64,000 nucleotides of DNA from Melampsora larici-populina 98AG31 (GCF_000204055.1 NW_006768779.1:586350-650349); one strand, 5' to 3'; shown: positions 11,487 through 22,673, counted from the stretch's first letter. The notes: generated from the letters alone by a model not told the origin. A program made the numbers and translations.

Positions 11487-11927
11487 ATGCCCGCCAGTGA
11501 AGAGCCCTCTCTGGGGGTGGAACCCCTCAAATACAACACCAACAATCCAATTCACTTCACATGTATTGGTAACATCATCTATCTTGCACCTTCCTCAAAA
11601 ATCCCGGCAGACTTTCCACCCGATTTAATTTCAGAGGAGCATGATCTTCATTTACTAGAAGCTGGACTCAAAAGCCTTGTGGACGCTGCTCAAATACGCA
11701 CCAACAAACTTGAATCACAACAAGAAGCCGGCGAAAAACTTTCAAACAAAGACGAGGATTGGCTGGACAACGGAGGTAATTACGTGACTGAGAAAGTTCT
11801 GGTAGATCTGTTCCTCTCCAGTGAAGAAAACGAGCCACACTCTCTGAGCCACGAAGATTATCAAGCCGTTCAACAATTAATTTCTTCTTATCAATTACAA
11901 TTATTGGAAGCCAACAAAAAAAGATGA
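11487..11927 (+). CDS. Upstream ORF of the pogo-type element
   Basis: An intact 146-residue frame with no homology that I recognise. It begins MPASEEPSLG, has an acidic, Glu/Asp/Leu-rich middle (about residues 50-125) and ends in a short basic stretch. Its stop overlaps the transposase start codon in an ATGA arrangement (11924-11927), in a different frame. No intron is needed to keep it open. It may be a second protein of the transposon, translated first with re-initiation at the transposase, or a non-coding leader that happens to be open. Two stops have entered the neighbouring transposase while this frame stays open, although the sample is one copy. Confidence 0.5.
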   Translation: MPASEEPSLGVEPLKYNTNNPIHFTCIGNIIYLAPSSKIPADFPPDLISEEHDLHLLEAGLKSLVDAAQIRTNKLESQQEAGEKLSNKDEDWLDNGGNYVTEKVLVDLFLSSEENEPHSLSHEDYQAVQQLISSYQLQLLEANKKR

Positions 11928-13780
11928 ATCAACGTAAAAAGTCCTCTCTCACCAACGATAGTGACAATAAAAGAGCTCGCCCCCGTTCCTCTCTCTCAAA
12001 GGCTGTACAATCAAAAAGATCAAACCGAGATCCTTCAAGCCAGAAAAACAGTCTCACCTACGGTCAGCGCCTAGAAGTAATTCAATGGTTCTATGCAAAT
12101 GGTAAAACTCAGACTAAGACTTTTCAACACTTTTCAAAGATTCATCGCAACATGAGCATCAGTCAACCCAACATCAGTCGTTGGCTCAAGGACGAGGACA
12201 GAATTCGAGAATTAGCTGGTAAAGTCAGTAGCCAAACGAAGCAAAAGGCAGATGTCAAGTTCCCCGAAATTGAAGAACAGCTTGTGACATGGATACGTAT
12301 GTCCAAACAGCTTGGCCAATCTGTCACCGGTGATCAGATCAAGGAGAAGTGGCGTCACTTTGCTCGGCTTGGAAAAATTGACAGCAAGAACTGGCTCACT
12401 CTTTGCGGCGGGTGGCTCGACTCTTTCAAGCTTTGACATAACTTGCGTGAATTCAAACGACACGGCGAGGCTGCATCTGCCGATCCTGAGACTGTTGAAG
12501 CCGAGAAGGAGCGAATGCTTGAGATCACTGCCCAGTATGAACCAGTCAATGTTTATAACATGGATGAGACCGGCTTATTTTATGTGTCAGTCTTGTTCTT
12601 TGTATCTGCATCTGTTCTCTTTTTGTCTTCCAATCTCTTTTCTCATCTCTTTCTTTCCCTTCTGAAACAGCATGCCTCCAGACCGAGGCCTAGCAAGTGT
12701 AAGCACTCCCGGTGTGAAAGGCTCAAAATCTAGTATTACTGTTGTGTGTGTCTGTAATGCAACTGGATCCGACCAGCGTCACCTCACTTTCATTGGCCGA
12801 TGGAAGTCTCCTCGAGCATTCAATAAGAAGACTGTGTCCGCTCTAGGAATTGATTATTATAACAACAAGACATCATGGATGACATCCTTTATCTTTGACC
12901 TTTGGATTCAAGCATGGGATTGACAACTCCGAGTTGATGGCAGGAAGATCTTGCTCCTACTTGACAACTTTTTGGGTCATAAAATAGGCGATAACATCCT
13001 CAGCAACATCCATCTGGAATTTTTTAAGCCCAACCTTACCGCTCATGTTCAACCACTTGATGCCGGTATCATCCATGCGTTCAAGGCACATTATCGTAAA
13101 CGATTCCTTACCGGTGCTTTCCGACGTCTCAATCATGATGTTGCCGCTAAAGACCTTTATGACATCGATATACTCACTGCGATGCGCCTTGCTAAAATAG
13201 CTTGGCATTCTGTGACCAAAGAAACAATCAAAAACTGCTGGGGTCACACTGGTATCATAGACTTTAAGGACGGAGTCAAGTATGCTATTTTACTCCTTCT
13301 TTATACGCTTTCATGTCATAGCTAATAAATATGATCTCATTCTATTCTCTGATTGATAGACACCATTTAACCGATGCTCAGCTATCCAATCTCAATCCGG
13401 AGAACATCAATCTCGACCAAGGTTTACAGAACCTTATCAAAGCTGGTCTTCTTTTGCCAATCAACCGCATGTCAATCAGCGAGCTTCTGAATCCCGAGGA
13501 TGAGACACCTGTTATTGACAGAGTTCTGAGTGCCGAAGAAATTGTCGAGCAAATGAACACGGCTGAAGAGGAAGCGGAGGCCGAACCAGATCCCGAACCA
13601 CTTCCCTCAGCTGCTGAGGCTTATAAAGCTACATCTCTCCTGATTGCTCGAATCGAGGGTACTGGGGATATGGAAGGACTCGAATTAGATTGCTTATTAC
13701 GGAAGTACCTGACTAAACTCGAGTCTGAAGTTGCATTTGGGAATAAAAAGCAATCATCTATCACAGAATATTTCAATTAG
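11924..13780 (+). pseudogene. pogo/CENP-B-type DDE transposase with two stops
   Basis: The N-terminal part has a basic leader, then a helix-turn-helix DNA-binding block (TYGQRLEVIQWF, about residues 46-57; SQPNISRWLKDE, about 78-89) as in CENP-B/pogo proteins. The catalytic core shows MDETGLFY (12560), ILLLLDNFLGHK (12948) and VQPLDAGIIHAFK (13051), giving three Asp positions for a DDD/DDE triad. Two introns keep phase: 12586-12670 (after the first Asp motif) and 13280-13359. An acidic C-terminus ends at 13780. In-frame TGA codons at 12434-12436 and 12921-12923 break the reading frame; the rest is well preserved, so inactivation looks recent. Confidence 0.85.
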
Positions 13781-14129
13781 TTGTTATCTTCTTTTTAAAT
13801 CTATGAATTTGTTGTAGGATACAATAATATCAATAACTACATACTTATATACTACCTACATAACCAATGAAATCGAAAAATCCCCACTCTTCTCGCTTTC
13901 TCACATAAAACCTGTCAAAATGTATAATTTTATGCATTTAGGCCATTTTGCATACATTATGCAATTGTGAGTTTTACCCCTCTGTGCATAACCCGCGTAA
14001 TTGCATAGCTTGGCCTTTCCACCCAAATTATGCATTTGCGCAGGTTCGACTGTAATGTGTTACACGTTCAAGACAATACTAAATTACATATTCTTAGATG
14101 AATATTTTTCTAACTTAGTAATGGCTCTA

Positions 14130-14159
14130 GGTAGTCCCGACGTGACGTCCAGGACTACC
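14130..14159. repeat. Hairpin outside the pogo-type element
   Basis: GGTAGTCC (14130-14137) and GGACTACC (14152-14159) form a perfect 8-bp stem around CGACGTGACGTCCA, whose GACGTGACGTC core is itself near-palindromic. It lies between the pogo-type element and the 3' end of the YR retroelement and could belong to the terminal region of either. Confidence 0.4.
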
Positions 14160-14467
14160 AGTGTTTGGGTTTGTAGAACCTTCAGTTCCTTTAAAACTTT
14201 TCTTTAAAGATTTTCAAGGAAATGGGAGAGTCAATCTTATTAAAATGACTCAAGGTTCTTAGAACACACCATTGAGATTCCGAAACTTAGTATTGATCCA
14301 GATGTTAGGATCAATGGAAAGTCTGGTTTGAGGTTTTAATAACCCTTTTCTCAAGACTGAAAGGCCTGAGCCTGTAAAACCAAAAACCCGATCCTTTCAG
14401 TCCTTGGAGTGTGTTTTGTTACAAATCCGTTACGTCTTTATTTCACCGTTGCTGTTGTTATCAATGT

Positions 14468-15655
14468 TTAATGCAATGTGTGATTTCGTAGCTCATTTAG
14501 CAAGTTTCTTGTCTCTGATAGCTCTTTCTTTGAGTATGCTTTTATATACAACTTATGAGACTCTGACTTCCATCTCCCAATTTCACAAATTTCCGGGATT
14601 GGGATGCCTAGCGCAAAACGTAGTGAAGCTCCTCCGACTCTGAAGGAGTGGCCCGTCAGACCTTTCTCGCCTCCTGCATTCCATATATTTTGGCATGCCG
14701 TGATGATGGTTTGTTTCTGTAGGACATGTCTCAAACCATTCTCTGTAAAGCTAAAGAGGGGGTCGTCGTTCCCGGTTGTTTGAGCCAGTCTTCTTTCCAA
14801 AGCTGCTATTGGGCATAGCACGTGATTCAGGCGTATAAGTTGTAAGGTTTGCGTTTCTCCTGCCTTTGCTGTTTTCGCTCCTCTCAGCGATATGAAGCTT
14901 TGTTCTATGCCACCTCCTTTAGTGAATTCTACGTCTGAGCGTCGTATGACTTCTGAAGAGTCTTGCTTATCACCTGTCATTTCTCCCAACCTTGCCAAGC
15001 TCCAGAAAGCAACCAGAACTGTGTCCATGATCGCTATGTCCCTTGCACCTCCTTTCAATAGTTCTGCGACTAGTTGAAGTAAATGTTTCAAATGCACCGC
15101 TTTCTTCTCGACCGACTTTGGAACCAGTGCATCTAATTTCTTCGATGATGTGAGCATTTGCTTAATAATTGCTTCTTCTACTTTGGGGTATTCTTCGAAG
15201 TGGTAGATGTGCCACACCTTCAATCCATGCAGATATTTTGCTAAGGTTTGTGACTGAATGTCCTCACATGTCGGGCCGTCTAGTGTTCTTCCTGCCCAGA
15301 CGCAGAAGGCGTAGATCTCATTCTTGGATGCTGGTAGGTCGAAAGTCCTGTTTGACTCTTCTTTCATGCACTTCAGGAACTTTCTTACCGCCCCGTTGTA
15401 GCTAACTACTGTATTCCATTTCCAACCGTTCATCAAATGTCTTTGCCTTTTGTCATTAAAAAGTTCGTTTCTGCCCCTGCTGATGAAACACTTGATTTTT
15501 GATAAGTCGAGTTCGTTTGTATTCATCTTTGAAGAATCTTTGTACCTTCCCTTCGCTAGTGATGTGGAGGCATGGTATCGCCCTTGGGCGACTGTTCTCG
15601 TTTTTGGCAAAAAATACCTTGATTCTTTTCTCGACGTTTTGGTGGGATGCGTCAT
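14468..15655 (-). CDS. Tyrosine recombinase of YR retroelement 1
   Basis: Intact 395-residue frame. It would integrate the circular DNA copy of the retroelement by site-specific recombination. The C-terminal catalytic domain shows ARLGEM (first Arg, about residue 218), TGHSFRVGGASLR (His-x-x-Arg, about 338), GRWKS (about 364) and the tyrosine in KLYIKAYS (about 372), in the order Arg, His-Arg, Trp, Tyr typical of the family. The N-terminal part (about residues 50-170) is the helical core-binding region. The start at 15655 is the first Met of the frame; MNTNELD (about residue 44) is an alternative. A 427-nt gap separates it from the upstream RT frame. Confidence 0.85.
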   Translation of the reverse strand: MTHPTKTSRKESRYFLPKTRTVAQGRYHASTSLAKGRYKDSSKMNTNELDLSKIKCFISRGRNELFNDKRQRHLMNGWKWNTVVSYNGAVRKFLKCMKEESNRTFDLPASKNEIYAFCVWAGRTLDGPTCEDIQSQTLAKYLHGLKVWHIYHFEEYPKVEEAIIKQMLTSSKKLDALVPKSVEKKAVHLKHLLQLVAELLKGGARDIAIMDTVLVAFWSLARLGEMTGDKQDSSEVIRRSDVEFTKGGGIEQSFISLRGAKTAKAGETQTLQLIRLNHVLCPIAALERRLAQTTGNDDPLFSFTENGLRHVLQKQTIITACQNIWNAGGEKGLTGHSFRVGGASLRFALGIPIPEICEIGRWKSESHKLYIKAYSKKELSETRNLLNELRNHTLH

Positions 15656-16082
15656 CTCTTGTATTTTACTTCGTACAGCGCCGACTCATTTGCTCATTCT
15701 CTCTTCTTCTTCCCTTTGGGTCTACGGCGAAAGGGTTCAATACATTACTCCTGGTTTGTCACGGGAACGAAACCTTTTTAGTACGTCTCAGTCGCGATGG
15801 CCAGACCAAAGGCAAGGTCTAGTATTCTTCTGATAAGATGGACACTTTACACATCAATCATTCTTTTTGCATCTTGTACTTAGTCTGTTATTATGGTACA
15901 TCATACACTATGCATACTATAGACATCTGCTAAGGGTAAAAATTTGGAAAGTCCCACCCTTCAAAATCTGTACTCGTGTCCCTCCTGTTTTCCTATGGGA
16001 TACAGGACAAGGGTGTGGAGTTACTCGTGTCAGCGTGTGATCAACATTTCCACTTTTCATGGGGCACGGTGTCTTACCTTTC

Positions 16083-17933
16083 TTAAAAAGGTGTTGTCAG
16101 CAAGAAGATCTCGTCTCTCCTGACCAGTCCTGGGAACTGGTGCTCCAATGTAGCTGATCCGTCGTCTTCCTTGTAGTTTTGAGTGAAACAGTTTGTTATA
16201 TCTGGAGGGATACAGGTCATCACTCTATCCCTTTCGTCCTTGTCATGGTCTTTATCTTCTCCTCTTGAAATGTCGTCAGCTACATTTCTTTTCGAGATTA
16301 CTCGTTTAGCTACTAGATCCATCTGATTTGTGATGAGAATTTTCTGGATTTTCTTCCACTCGGTGTTTACTTCAATGTCGCGTGATTTCCTGTTTTTGAT
16401 TGTGTTTTCGCTCGTGGTGTTGTCCGTCCATACTATGACGGTTTTGCCTTCATAGCTCCTTATTGATATCAGATGTAACAAGCCAATTCGTATGGCGACC
16501 GTTTCGAGCCACGCGATGCTTCTCTTGGTTTCACCTGAATCTTCCCAGCCGTCTTTAAGCTTGAGCTGGAACCATTCCTTTCCGAACATCACGCCGACCC
16601 CATAACTGGGAGAAGCGTCCCCTACCCACCCCAGGTCCACCGGGTCTGAGAATTTTATAAGTCTTGTCTGCTTGAAAATCGAGAGGATACATTTCCACTC
16701 AAGGTCTCTTCTAGCATCTGACGGGAGGAGTTGGGTTGCAAATCGGTGGACCCAGCTCTTCATCCACCTGTAGAGTGACGTTAAGCAGCATTTCAGTTGT
16801 GGAAGCATTAGTGATACGTGGGTTAGCCGGCCAACCAGGATCTCTACCTCATTGAAAGAAAAGCGTCGATCTTCTTCCAAAGCTTCATTTATTTGTGCTT
16901 TCCTTTGTTCCAACTTCTCTTTTGGCAATCACACCGTTTTGTCTATGCCGTTCCAGATGAAACCAATGAACTTTTGTTCTGGTTGGAATTCGGATATCTT
17001 TTCTTCGTTCGTTATGACTCCTAGTTGTAAGCTTCTGTTCACGATTTGTCTCATTGAGAGCGTTGAGTTGATTGCTTTGACGAAGAGGGCATCGTCTACC
17101 CAACGAAAGATTTCTATGAGCTCGAATTCAAACTTCATAATAAGTTTCCATCCATCTGCAGGTCGCCCAAAGGAACCGCAGCCGCCTACTCCTCCAAAAC
17201 CAATCCTGCTATCATAATAAATGCGACCGTCAGGTCCGAGAATCATCATGTACTTGCGTTGTGGTATTCTGGTTGGAATCTGACGGTATGCTTTCTCCCA
17301 GTCGAAGATACCGCATAGAACTGGGTCGGTGGTTTTCCTGAAAAATTGTGATACCGTTGCGAAGTCATCCCATGTCGTTTTAAAGTCATCTGCTTCGACA
17401 AACGAATTTACGGAAGGGATATCTCGGTTGTTCCTGGGGAAGGAAAGGTCGTTTATGGGTCTGACTGATCCGTCGGCGTTGACTACAGCACCCATAGGGT
17501 TGGTTCGGAAGAAACCACACCTCTTGTGGACTTCTTCGTGGGTGAATGGACCAAAAATCCGTCCTAGAGCTAGTTCTTTTTCCATGCTCTTCTTGATTTT
17601 CTCTTCTGCTAATAGCGACGAGGAATGGTTCGGAGGGGTATACCATTTCGCGTTTTTGAAGAAATGTTGAGGTATACCCTGGTCGAAACCTATGGTAAAA
17701 CCTTCAATTACGTCTTCGTATTCGTCGAAAAGGTCCGCTGCTTTGAGTGCTCTTTCCCATTCCTCAATGTTCATCTCACAAGTAACTTTAGTAGGCCATT
17801 TGTCTTCTCCGAGCCACCTGACTCCGTCATTGTTGCTTGACGAACTCATCTCACTGGTCATGGAAATGATTGATGAATCGTCAGAGCACGAGTTGGAATC
17901 TTTGTAACACAATGTTCTTTGGTAGGTAAACAA
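16083..17933 (-). pseudogene. RT-RNase H of YR retroelement 1, one nonsense codon
   Basis: The RT palm shows FDWEKAYRQIP (first catalytic Asp) and FRWVDDALF (the VDD box), with RPINDLSFPRNN upstream, as in DIRS/Ngaro-type RT. RNase H follows: GWVGDASPSYG, a Glu in AWLETVAIR, VWTDNTTSE and VADDISRGED supply the acidic residues. The frame is open for 1851 nt except for a TGA at 16929-16931 between the thumb and RNase H, directly before LPKEKLE. The second copy in this window has Arg there (HTVRLPKEKLE). A C-to-T change in an Arg codon is the simple explanation; readthrough cannot be excluded. Confidence 0.85.
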
Positions 17934-18155
17934 GTGTGGGTTTCATCAAAAAAGGGTTTGTGAGAAGATGGGGTGAATGTTATGTACAGGAGGAGAACAG
18001 AGAAACATGTACATGAGTATTTTTGTTCTTTTTATCTGTTTACAACCTTTTGAACAAAGAAGGCTTTGTAGTGAAATTTGTACATGGGAGAGATGAGACT
18101 GAGAAGAAAAGAGACAAAGAGGGCATAGGAAAGATTGCGAAGGAAAGTAGGGAAC

Positions 18156-19807
18156 CTACTCTTTCTTTTCTTTTCCTTTTCCTTTATAATCTTTCTTTCC
18201 TGTCTCTGGCCTTTTGTAGTTGGCGTTGAAGTTTCGACCCTTGTAGTTTCCGTACAAACTCGGTCCTTTGGTATATGGAGTGACTCTCTGAGGTCCTGAA
18301 GACGAGCTAGCCTGGGAATTGGCTTGGTACGAAGCTTGGGATGTTGGTAGATCTGTTGTTATGTCTGAATATGGGTTTTTACCGAATTTGGGGCCTCCAG
18401 TTCTGTAAGGGTTATCAGAGGTCACTAGGTCGTTTTGGGCTCTGGCTGAATAGTAGATTTCGTCCAGTAAGCCTGTGGGTTCTAGAGCCGGGTTTGGGAC
18501 GCTTGCTCCCGGGTTTCTGATTGCGAAAACCGCTTTCCTTACTGTGAGATCATATCGGAAGGCCACTACCCAGCTACGTTGCTGTTTGAAGATTGTCATG
18601 ACCCTCTTCTTGTGGATTTCCATGGAGTCTGCAAAACCGATGTATTTGTAGACTTCTCTACAGGTGGTGATGAGGTTGTCCATGTTTTCGGTCCAGTTGT
18701 AGCGAGACTGAGTCCATTCACTTGGGACAGGGTGTCCTCTGTACTTATCATTGTCTTTATCGGATTTTTTGTACTCTGTGTGTGTATCGCTCGCCGCTTG
18801 TTGCCAAGATTTGTTAAACACCGTGAGCGGTAGGGAACCTTGCAATGCTTGCATGTTCTTGTGGAAATAAATTGGCAGACTGAATGAGCTTGCGTCTGGA
18901 GCTTTCGTGAGATCGAAGGACAGACCACCTTCTACGAGTGCAGATGAGGAGTTGGGGCTGTGCGTCTTGTCTGTATGAGAATCGGTGAGGTCTATCGCCG
19001 ATTTCTCTTGGCTTTTGATCAAGTTAATTATTGTCTGCAATTCTTCTTTCATCTTGTTGATCTCTTCCAACCTAGCGTATGCTTCTTCGAGTTTTTTCTT
19101 CCTTGTTTCTTCGTCAAAATCGAACGGAGAGTCTTTGGAAGGGGTAGCTTGGTTGGGTCCTTGTGTCTGGTTTTCTTCGACACGTTGGATCTTCTTGATT
19201 TTAGGGAGTTTGGGAGGTGCTGCTCCGAAATATTCGCAGAAATCTCGTTCCATTCTAGAAATCGAATCTTCAATGTTATCGCGCTTTTTGGAGTGGCTTT
19301 TTTGTGTTGAAGATGGTTGCTCTTCCGAGTTTTTCTCTGGTTGTTCTGGATCATTTTACACGTTATGATCAGTTTTAGCCACCGACTTTTTTAAAACATT
19401 TGAGATGGAGTATCTCTTACCTTTCCCTTTTTGCTTGTTCCCCTGGTTGGACGTGATTGTCTTTTCAGGTGGGTTGGCTTCTTTTCCTACGTTCAGCAGG
19501 GAAAAAGGTGGGAGGGGTTGGTTTGTGTCAGCGTCGTTGGTTGTTGAGTTAATCTCTCTCGAGATCGCTTTATGACTAGCTGGGTGGAGCTTGTGAGCTC
19601 ACCTTTGGCACCTGTGCCGCTAGAATTTGCCGACTGACTTGTATCCTTGTTTTTGTCGGTCTCCGTCTCTTTACGTTTATCTATTTCCGCATTCCCTGTG
19701 GTGTTGGTGGTCAATGACCCGTTCACCGCTGGGTCGTTGTTGCTGTTTCCTGAGGGGGTGAGTGCTGACATTCGCAATGTGATGTTTCCTAAGTTGATGT
19801 TTGTCAT
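18156..19807 (-). pseudogene. gag-like protein of YR retroelement 1
   Basis: Main exon 19358-18156: a basic and coiled-coil N-terminal half (KKLEEAYARLEEINKMKEEL), then a conserved-looking block around SLPLTVFNKSW, then a Gly/Ser/Asn/Tyr-rich basic tail ending KGKGKEKKE, as expected for a nucleic-acid-binding gag. An intron GTAAGAG...CCAG (about 19420-19359) links it in phase to an upstream exon. The first Met at 19807 (MTNINLGN) lies in a different frame from that exon, so either a very short second intron or a frameshift near 19560-19590 is present. The block around VFNKSW is shared with the gag of element 2 (PLSVFKRSY) and with the remnant at 58.5 kb (SLSVFDKMW). Confidence 0.6.
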
Positions 19808-19910
19808 TTTGCCGTTTCTTGCAAGGATGGTCTTGGTTTGCTTGCGTGGGGGTGAGGGATCCGGAGGCGTAGAGACAAACAGGGGGGACTGAGTAAGTGG
19901 AGTATGTACG

Positions 19911-20809
19911 AAAAAAGGGGGAGATCTAAAAATTGAAATGAAAAGGATGAAAAAACGGGGATTCTACGCGAAGTAAAGATAAGAGAGAAATCAAAAAAAA
20001 ATTGAGAAGGAAGCCTTTAGCTGGTTTCTTCAAAAGGTTGAGCTTTTTTCGAAAAATTTTCTTTATAGATTGAGCAGCTAAGGTATTTCTTTTTACAATA
20101 GTAGAGTTTAGTGATCACTCGAAAAAGTCTTTTTGGCTTATATTGTAAAGGAGAATTTCTACTCGAATTTCTTTTGACTTGAAATGGTAAAAAGGATATA
20201 AACTGATGGTAACGGATGAAGGGAAGAAACTCTCTTCTTCTCGTCCGTGTCCTCGTCTATAAAGTCCTCTAGAAAAACTTGCGCCCATTTTGACAGGGTT
20301 GGTTGTTATCTAAACGGGATGGGCCCTGACTGGGCCATTTTCACATTGGACTAGAAGCGTCTTAACCGATGTAATATTAATCTGAATAGGCAGTTTTCCA
20401 GACCTGCTACGTCGTGGTATGGTAGAGGATTTGTCAACGAGGTCTTGCCGTCGCATTACCCGTAATCGTGGACAACGCCTACCTCCGTCGTGCCTCCTAT
20501 GGAAAGCTACCATACTTACTGTAGCAACGGACGCCTTGCAGAGCCTCCTTCAAGAAGAAATTTGAAGTCTCACTTGGAGGTGATGCTCCAGCTGACCGAC
20601 TCCCCACGGAAGTCAGAGTGGGCATTCTGCGAGGTAAACTCAATGGTTCCTCCCGGGTGGCGGCGGCGAGGCGTCGAGCCGCTCTGAGCCAGCGAGTATT
20701 TAAGCTTTCTCCCTGACCGTCTTTGGTTGGGCAAATTGTCACTCCCCTTTCACTCTCACAAATTGAAATTGTATTTTACTTGACGTTCTTGTTCGCCTTT
20801 TGCTGCAAC
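19911..20809. other. Non-coding flank and upstream region
   Basis: 19911-20280 is purine-rich on one strand with several inverted pairs such as TTTTTACAATA / TATTGTAAAG. 20460-20700 is distinctly GC-richer with a CGGCGGCGAGGCGTCGAG stretch and short frames on both strands without any recognised domain. It ends in a TATA-like box just upstream of the secreted-protein gene, so it may be that gene's promoter region. Confidence 0.4.
20697..20704 (+). promoter_or_regulatory. TATA-like box
   Basis: TATTTAAG, followed by the pyrimidine tract CTTTCTCCC, lies 106 bp before the ATG of the small secreted-protein gene. Position and context fit a core promoter; no experimental support. Confidence 0.4.
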
Positions 20810-21565
20810 ATGCTCCATATCTTCCTCAAGATCGCCTTCCTACTGTATTCCTTGAAGATTAATGGCCTGAATGCCGAGAAGCCACTTTATAAGGTCAACT
20901 GTAACGGTGGGATCTCATTTTACTCAGGCGGTCGATACAACGTAGGTATGTATTACATTCCATTTCTATCCTCATCCTTATGACTCCAAAACAAGTTACG
21001 ACCACTGCTAATGCGAAGTTGGTTTGCAATCCCCCACATGAAAAGCATGTAGGTTGATACTGAATGAGCTGGAAGAAAAGCATTACAACTGCAAAATTGA
21101 AAATTGCTTGGATGATAGTAAAAGTCTCTTACAATCCATCTTTACACTTGATACGTCTCATAAATCTGAGTATAAGCGGGCATCTCTTTATATTCCTCAT
21201 GTTAGGTCATCAATGGGTTCCTTTTAAGCACTGCCAACTCGCCAAGTCAAATAACAAGGATTTCAGCAATCAACAATGCTCACAATATAATTACTTGGGA
21301 GAGAACAAAGGTTATAGTCAGTGTCCATAGCCTTAAATCATACGACCCTGATAAGATCTCTTATCTGAGATTCATCTTCCCCATCTGAATTGGTGACGTT
21401 TAGGTTGTAGCAACGCCGCAGGTTATCAATATGTTTGCCCAGACTATAATCCTTATAAGGTGGATTTCTTGAGTCAGTGATATTTTGTTTCCAATCAAGA
21501 GTTGACTTTACTGACGAGTATCTCTCCTTTCAGCATGCGAGCATTGCCGTGCGGGAAACTGGTAG
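20810..21565 (+). CDS. Small secreted cysteine-containing protein, candidate effector
   Basis: Three exons model: 20810-20945, 21404-21472, 21534-21565 (78 codons plus stop). The first intron starts GTATGT and ends TTTAG; the second starts GTCAGT, has the branch-like TTACTGAC and ends TTTCAG. Phases agree at both junctions. The protein starts with a hydrophobic signal peptide (about residues 1-22, MLHIFLKIAFLLYS..., cut near NGLNA). The mature part of about 56 residues carries five Cys, in VNCNGG, GCSNAAG, VCPDY and a C-terminal CEHCRAGNW. No family is recognised. Short secreted Cys-containing proteins are common in rust secretomes and some are host-directed; a role here is inference. The 458-bp first intron is long for this window and the GTCAGT donor is weak, so the model needs transcript support. 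Confidence 0.5.
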
Positions 21566-22673
21566 GTCACACGACGGACAAGAATTTTTGGAAATTTCGT
21601 AGTAACCTAAGAATAGTGCAAAAGCAAACTCTTCACAAATCACGCGATTGATGAGGTGTCTCAGCCGAATGCTAGACCCTTGGCTCGATTCAAACTACTC
21701 ACTTTTCAAACCTTTCTGTGTCTCTTGTCAACAGCCCCATCATGTTGATCACACACTTTTGACCCAAATTCAAAGAATTGTTAGTATAAAGATCTGATGC
21801 TGGTTTAAAATTCTTCGAACCGCGAGAGCTGACTCAGAGCCGACTCATCGGTATGTGGACCACATTCTGGAGGTTCTCAGCCCTCTCAGCATCCGAGGAT
21901 CAGGTGTGAAAATCCAGTGTATCAAGACTCCTCACGTGGTGAGCGTGGATCTGCGTGGAGTTTAGATTTAGGGCGCGCCGTATGAGTATGGAAAACTACG
22001 AAAACAAAAAGAATAGAAAAACAACGGTGCAAATTCTTGAAAGTGGAAAGGAAGAGATCATTTCTTGCATGATAAGCATAGCTTTCGATCGTGAGATTGG
22101 GATATCTCGACTGAAGCTGTTGACCGTTTCAAGTATTCCATAATCCTCCCTACGCCTGTTCTTGGATTGACACCGCGCCAGGCGCGTTATTCTGTAAGCG
22201 AAAATCGAGCCAAACTCGAGAAAGAGATGTCTAAAAAGTGAGATCACGGAAGAGATACTGGATTGATTTGCATAAGCCTATCGTGTGCTTCTGCAAATCA
22301 TGAGGTTTCCCATCCATCACATTATCACAATAGGTGCATTTTACTGCCCGTCGTCCAACTGATTGATCACGCTCTTTGGTCATGAGAAATCCGGTCCAGC
22401 AAGCAGAGCTGCCTGAAGACGGTGGATACCATTTGGTAGGTGAGTGATTAAAAGGTCATTGATTATGAAAGTCTAATAACAATGGAAAAATGATAAAAGT
22501 AAGAAGTTGGTTTTCAGAAATCAGTTAAAAAGAAAGGAAAACTACAACATTCTATATGAAAAATAGATGATAATGAATCTTTTTACAAAAAACAGAAATT
22601 ACATCAACATGATTAAATCTTTTTGAAGAATTGAGACTCCCAAAATAATAACCATATCGAATTCTAATTTAAT
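21566..22673. other. No gene recognised
   Basis: Region between the secreted-protein gene and the convergent end of the zf-4CXXC_R1 gene. A 62-codon frame (21955-22143) and its antisense are not supported by any domain. Contains a GGCGCGCC site (21973) and CGCGCCAGGCGCG (22174), unusual GC islands in AT-rich sequence. Confidence 0.4.

Larger units (their letters stand above)
11265..14052 (+). mobile_element. pogo/Tigger-type DNA transposon
   Basis: TA lies at 11263-11264 and 14053-14054, directly outside inverted ends CAGTCTGACCTGCGCAAA (left) and CAGTCGAACCTGCGCAAA (right, reverse complement). Subterminal TGCATAA motifs recur at both sides. The 2788-bp interior encodes an upstream ORF and a CENP-B/pogo-type transposase. 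TA duplication plus CAG-type ends fit the Tc1/mariner superfamily. The transposase has two nonsense codons, so this copy is probably dead. Confidence 0.85.
14400..19910 (-). mobile_element. YR retroelement 1 (Ngaro/DIRS-type)
   Basis: Minus-strand order is gag-like (19807-18156), RT plus RNase H (17933-16083), then tyrosine recombinase (15655-14468). No integrase, protease or methyltransferase domain is seen. A separate YR frame downstream of RT/RNase H without a methyltransferase is the arrangement known for Ngaro elements. Inverted pairs near 14352/14393 (arm CTTTCAGTC) and near 20024/20076 (CTTTAGCTG / CAGCTAAGG) lie in the flanks. I could not find the split direct repeats expected for Ngaro or the inverted ends expected for DIRS, so borders are approximate. 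Confidence 0.75.

Noticed and set aside
20497..20742. GC-rich minus-strand frame of 81 codons
   Set aside because: Both strands are open because of the base composition. It overlaps the likely promoter of the secreted-protein gene and has no domain.
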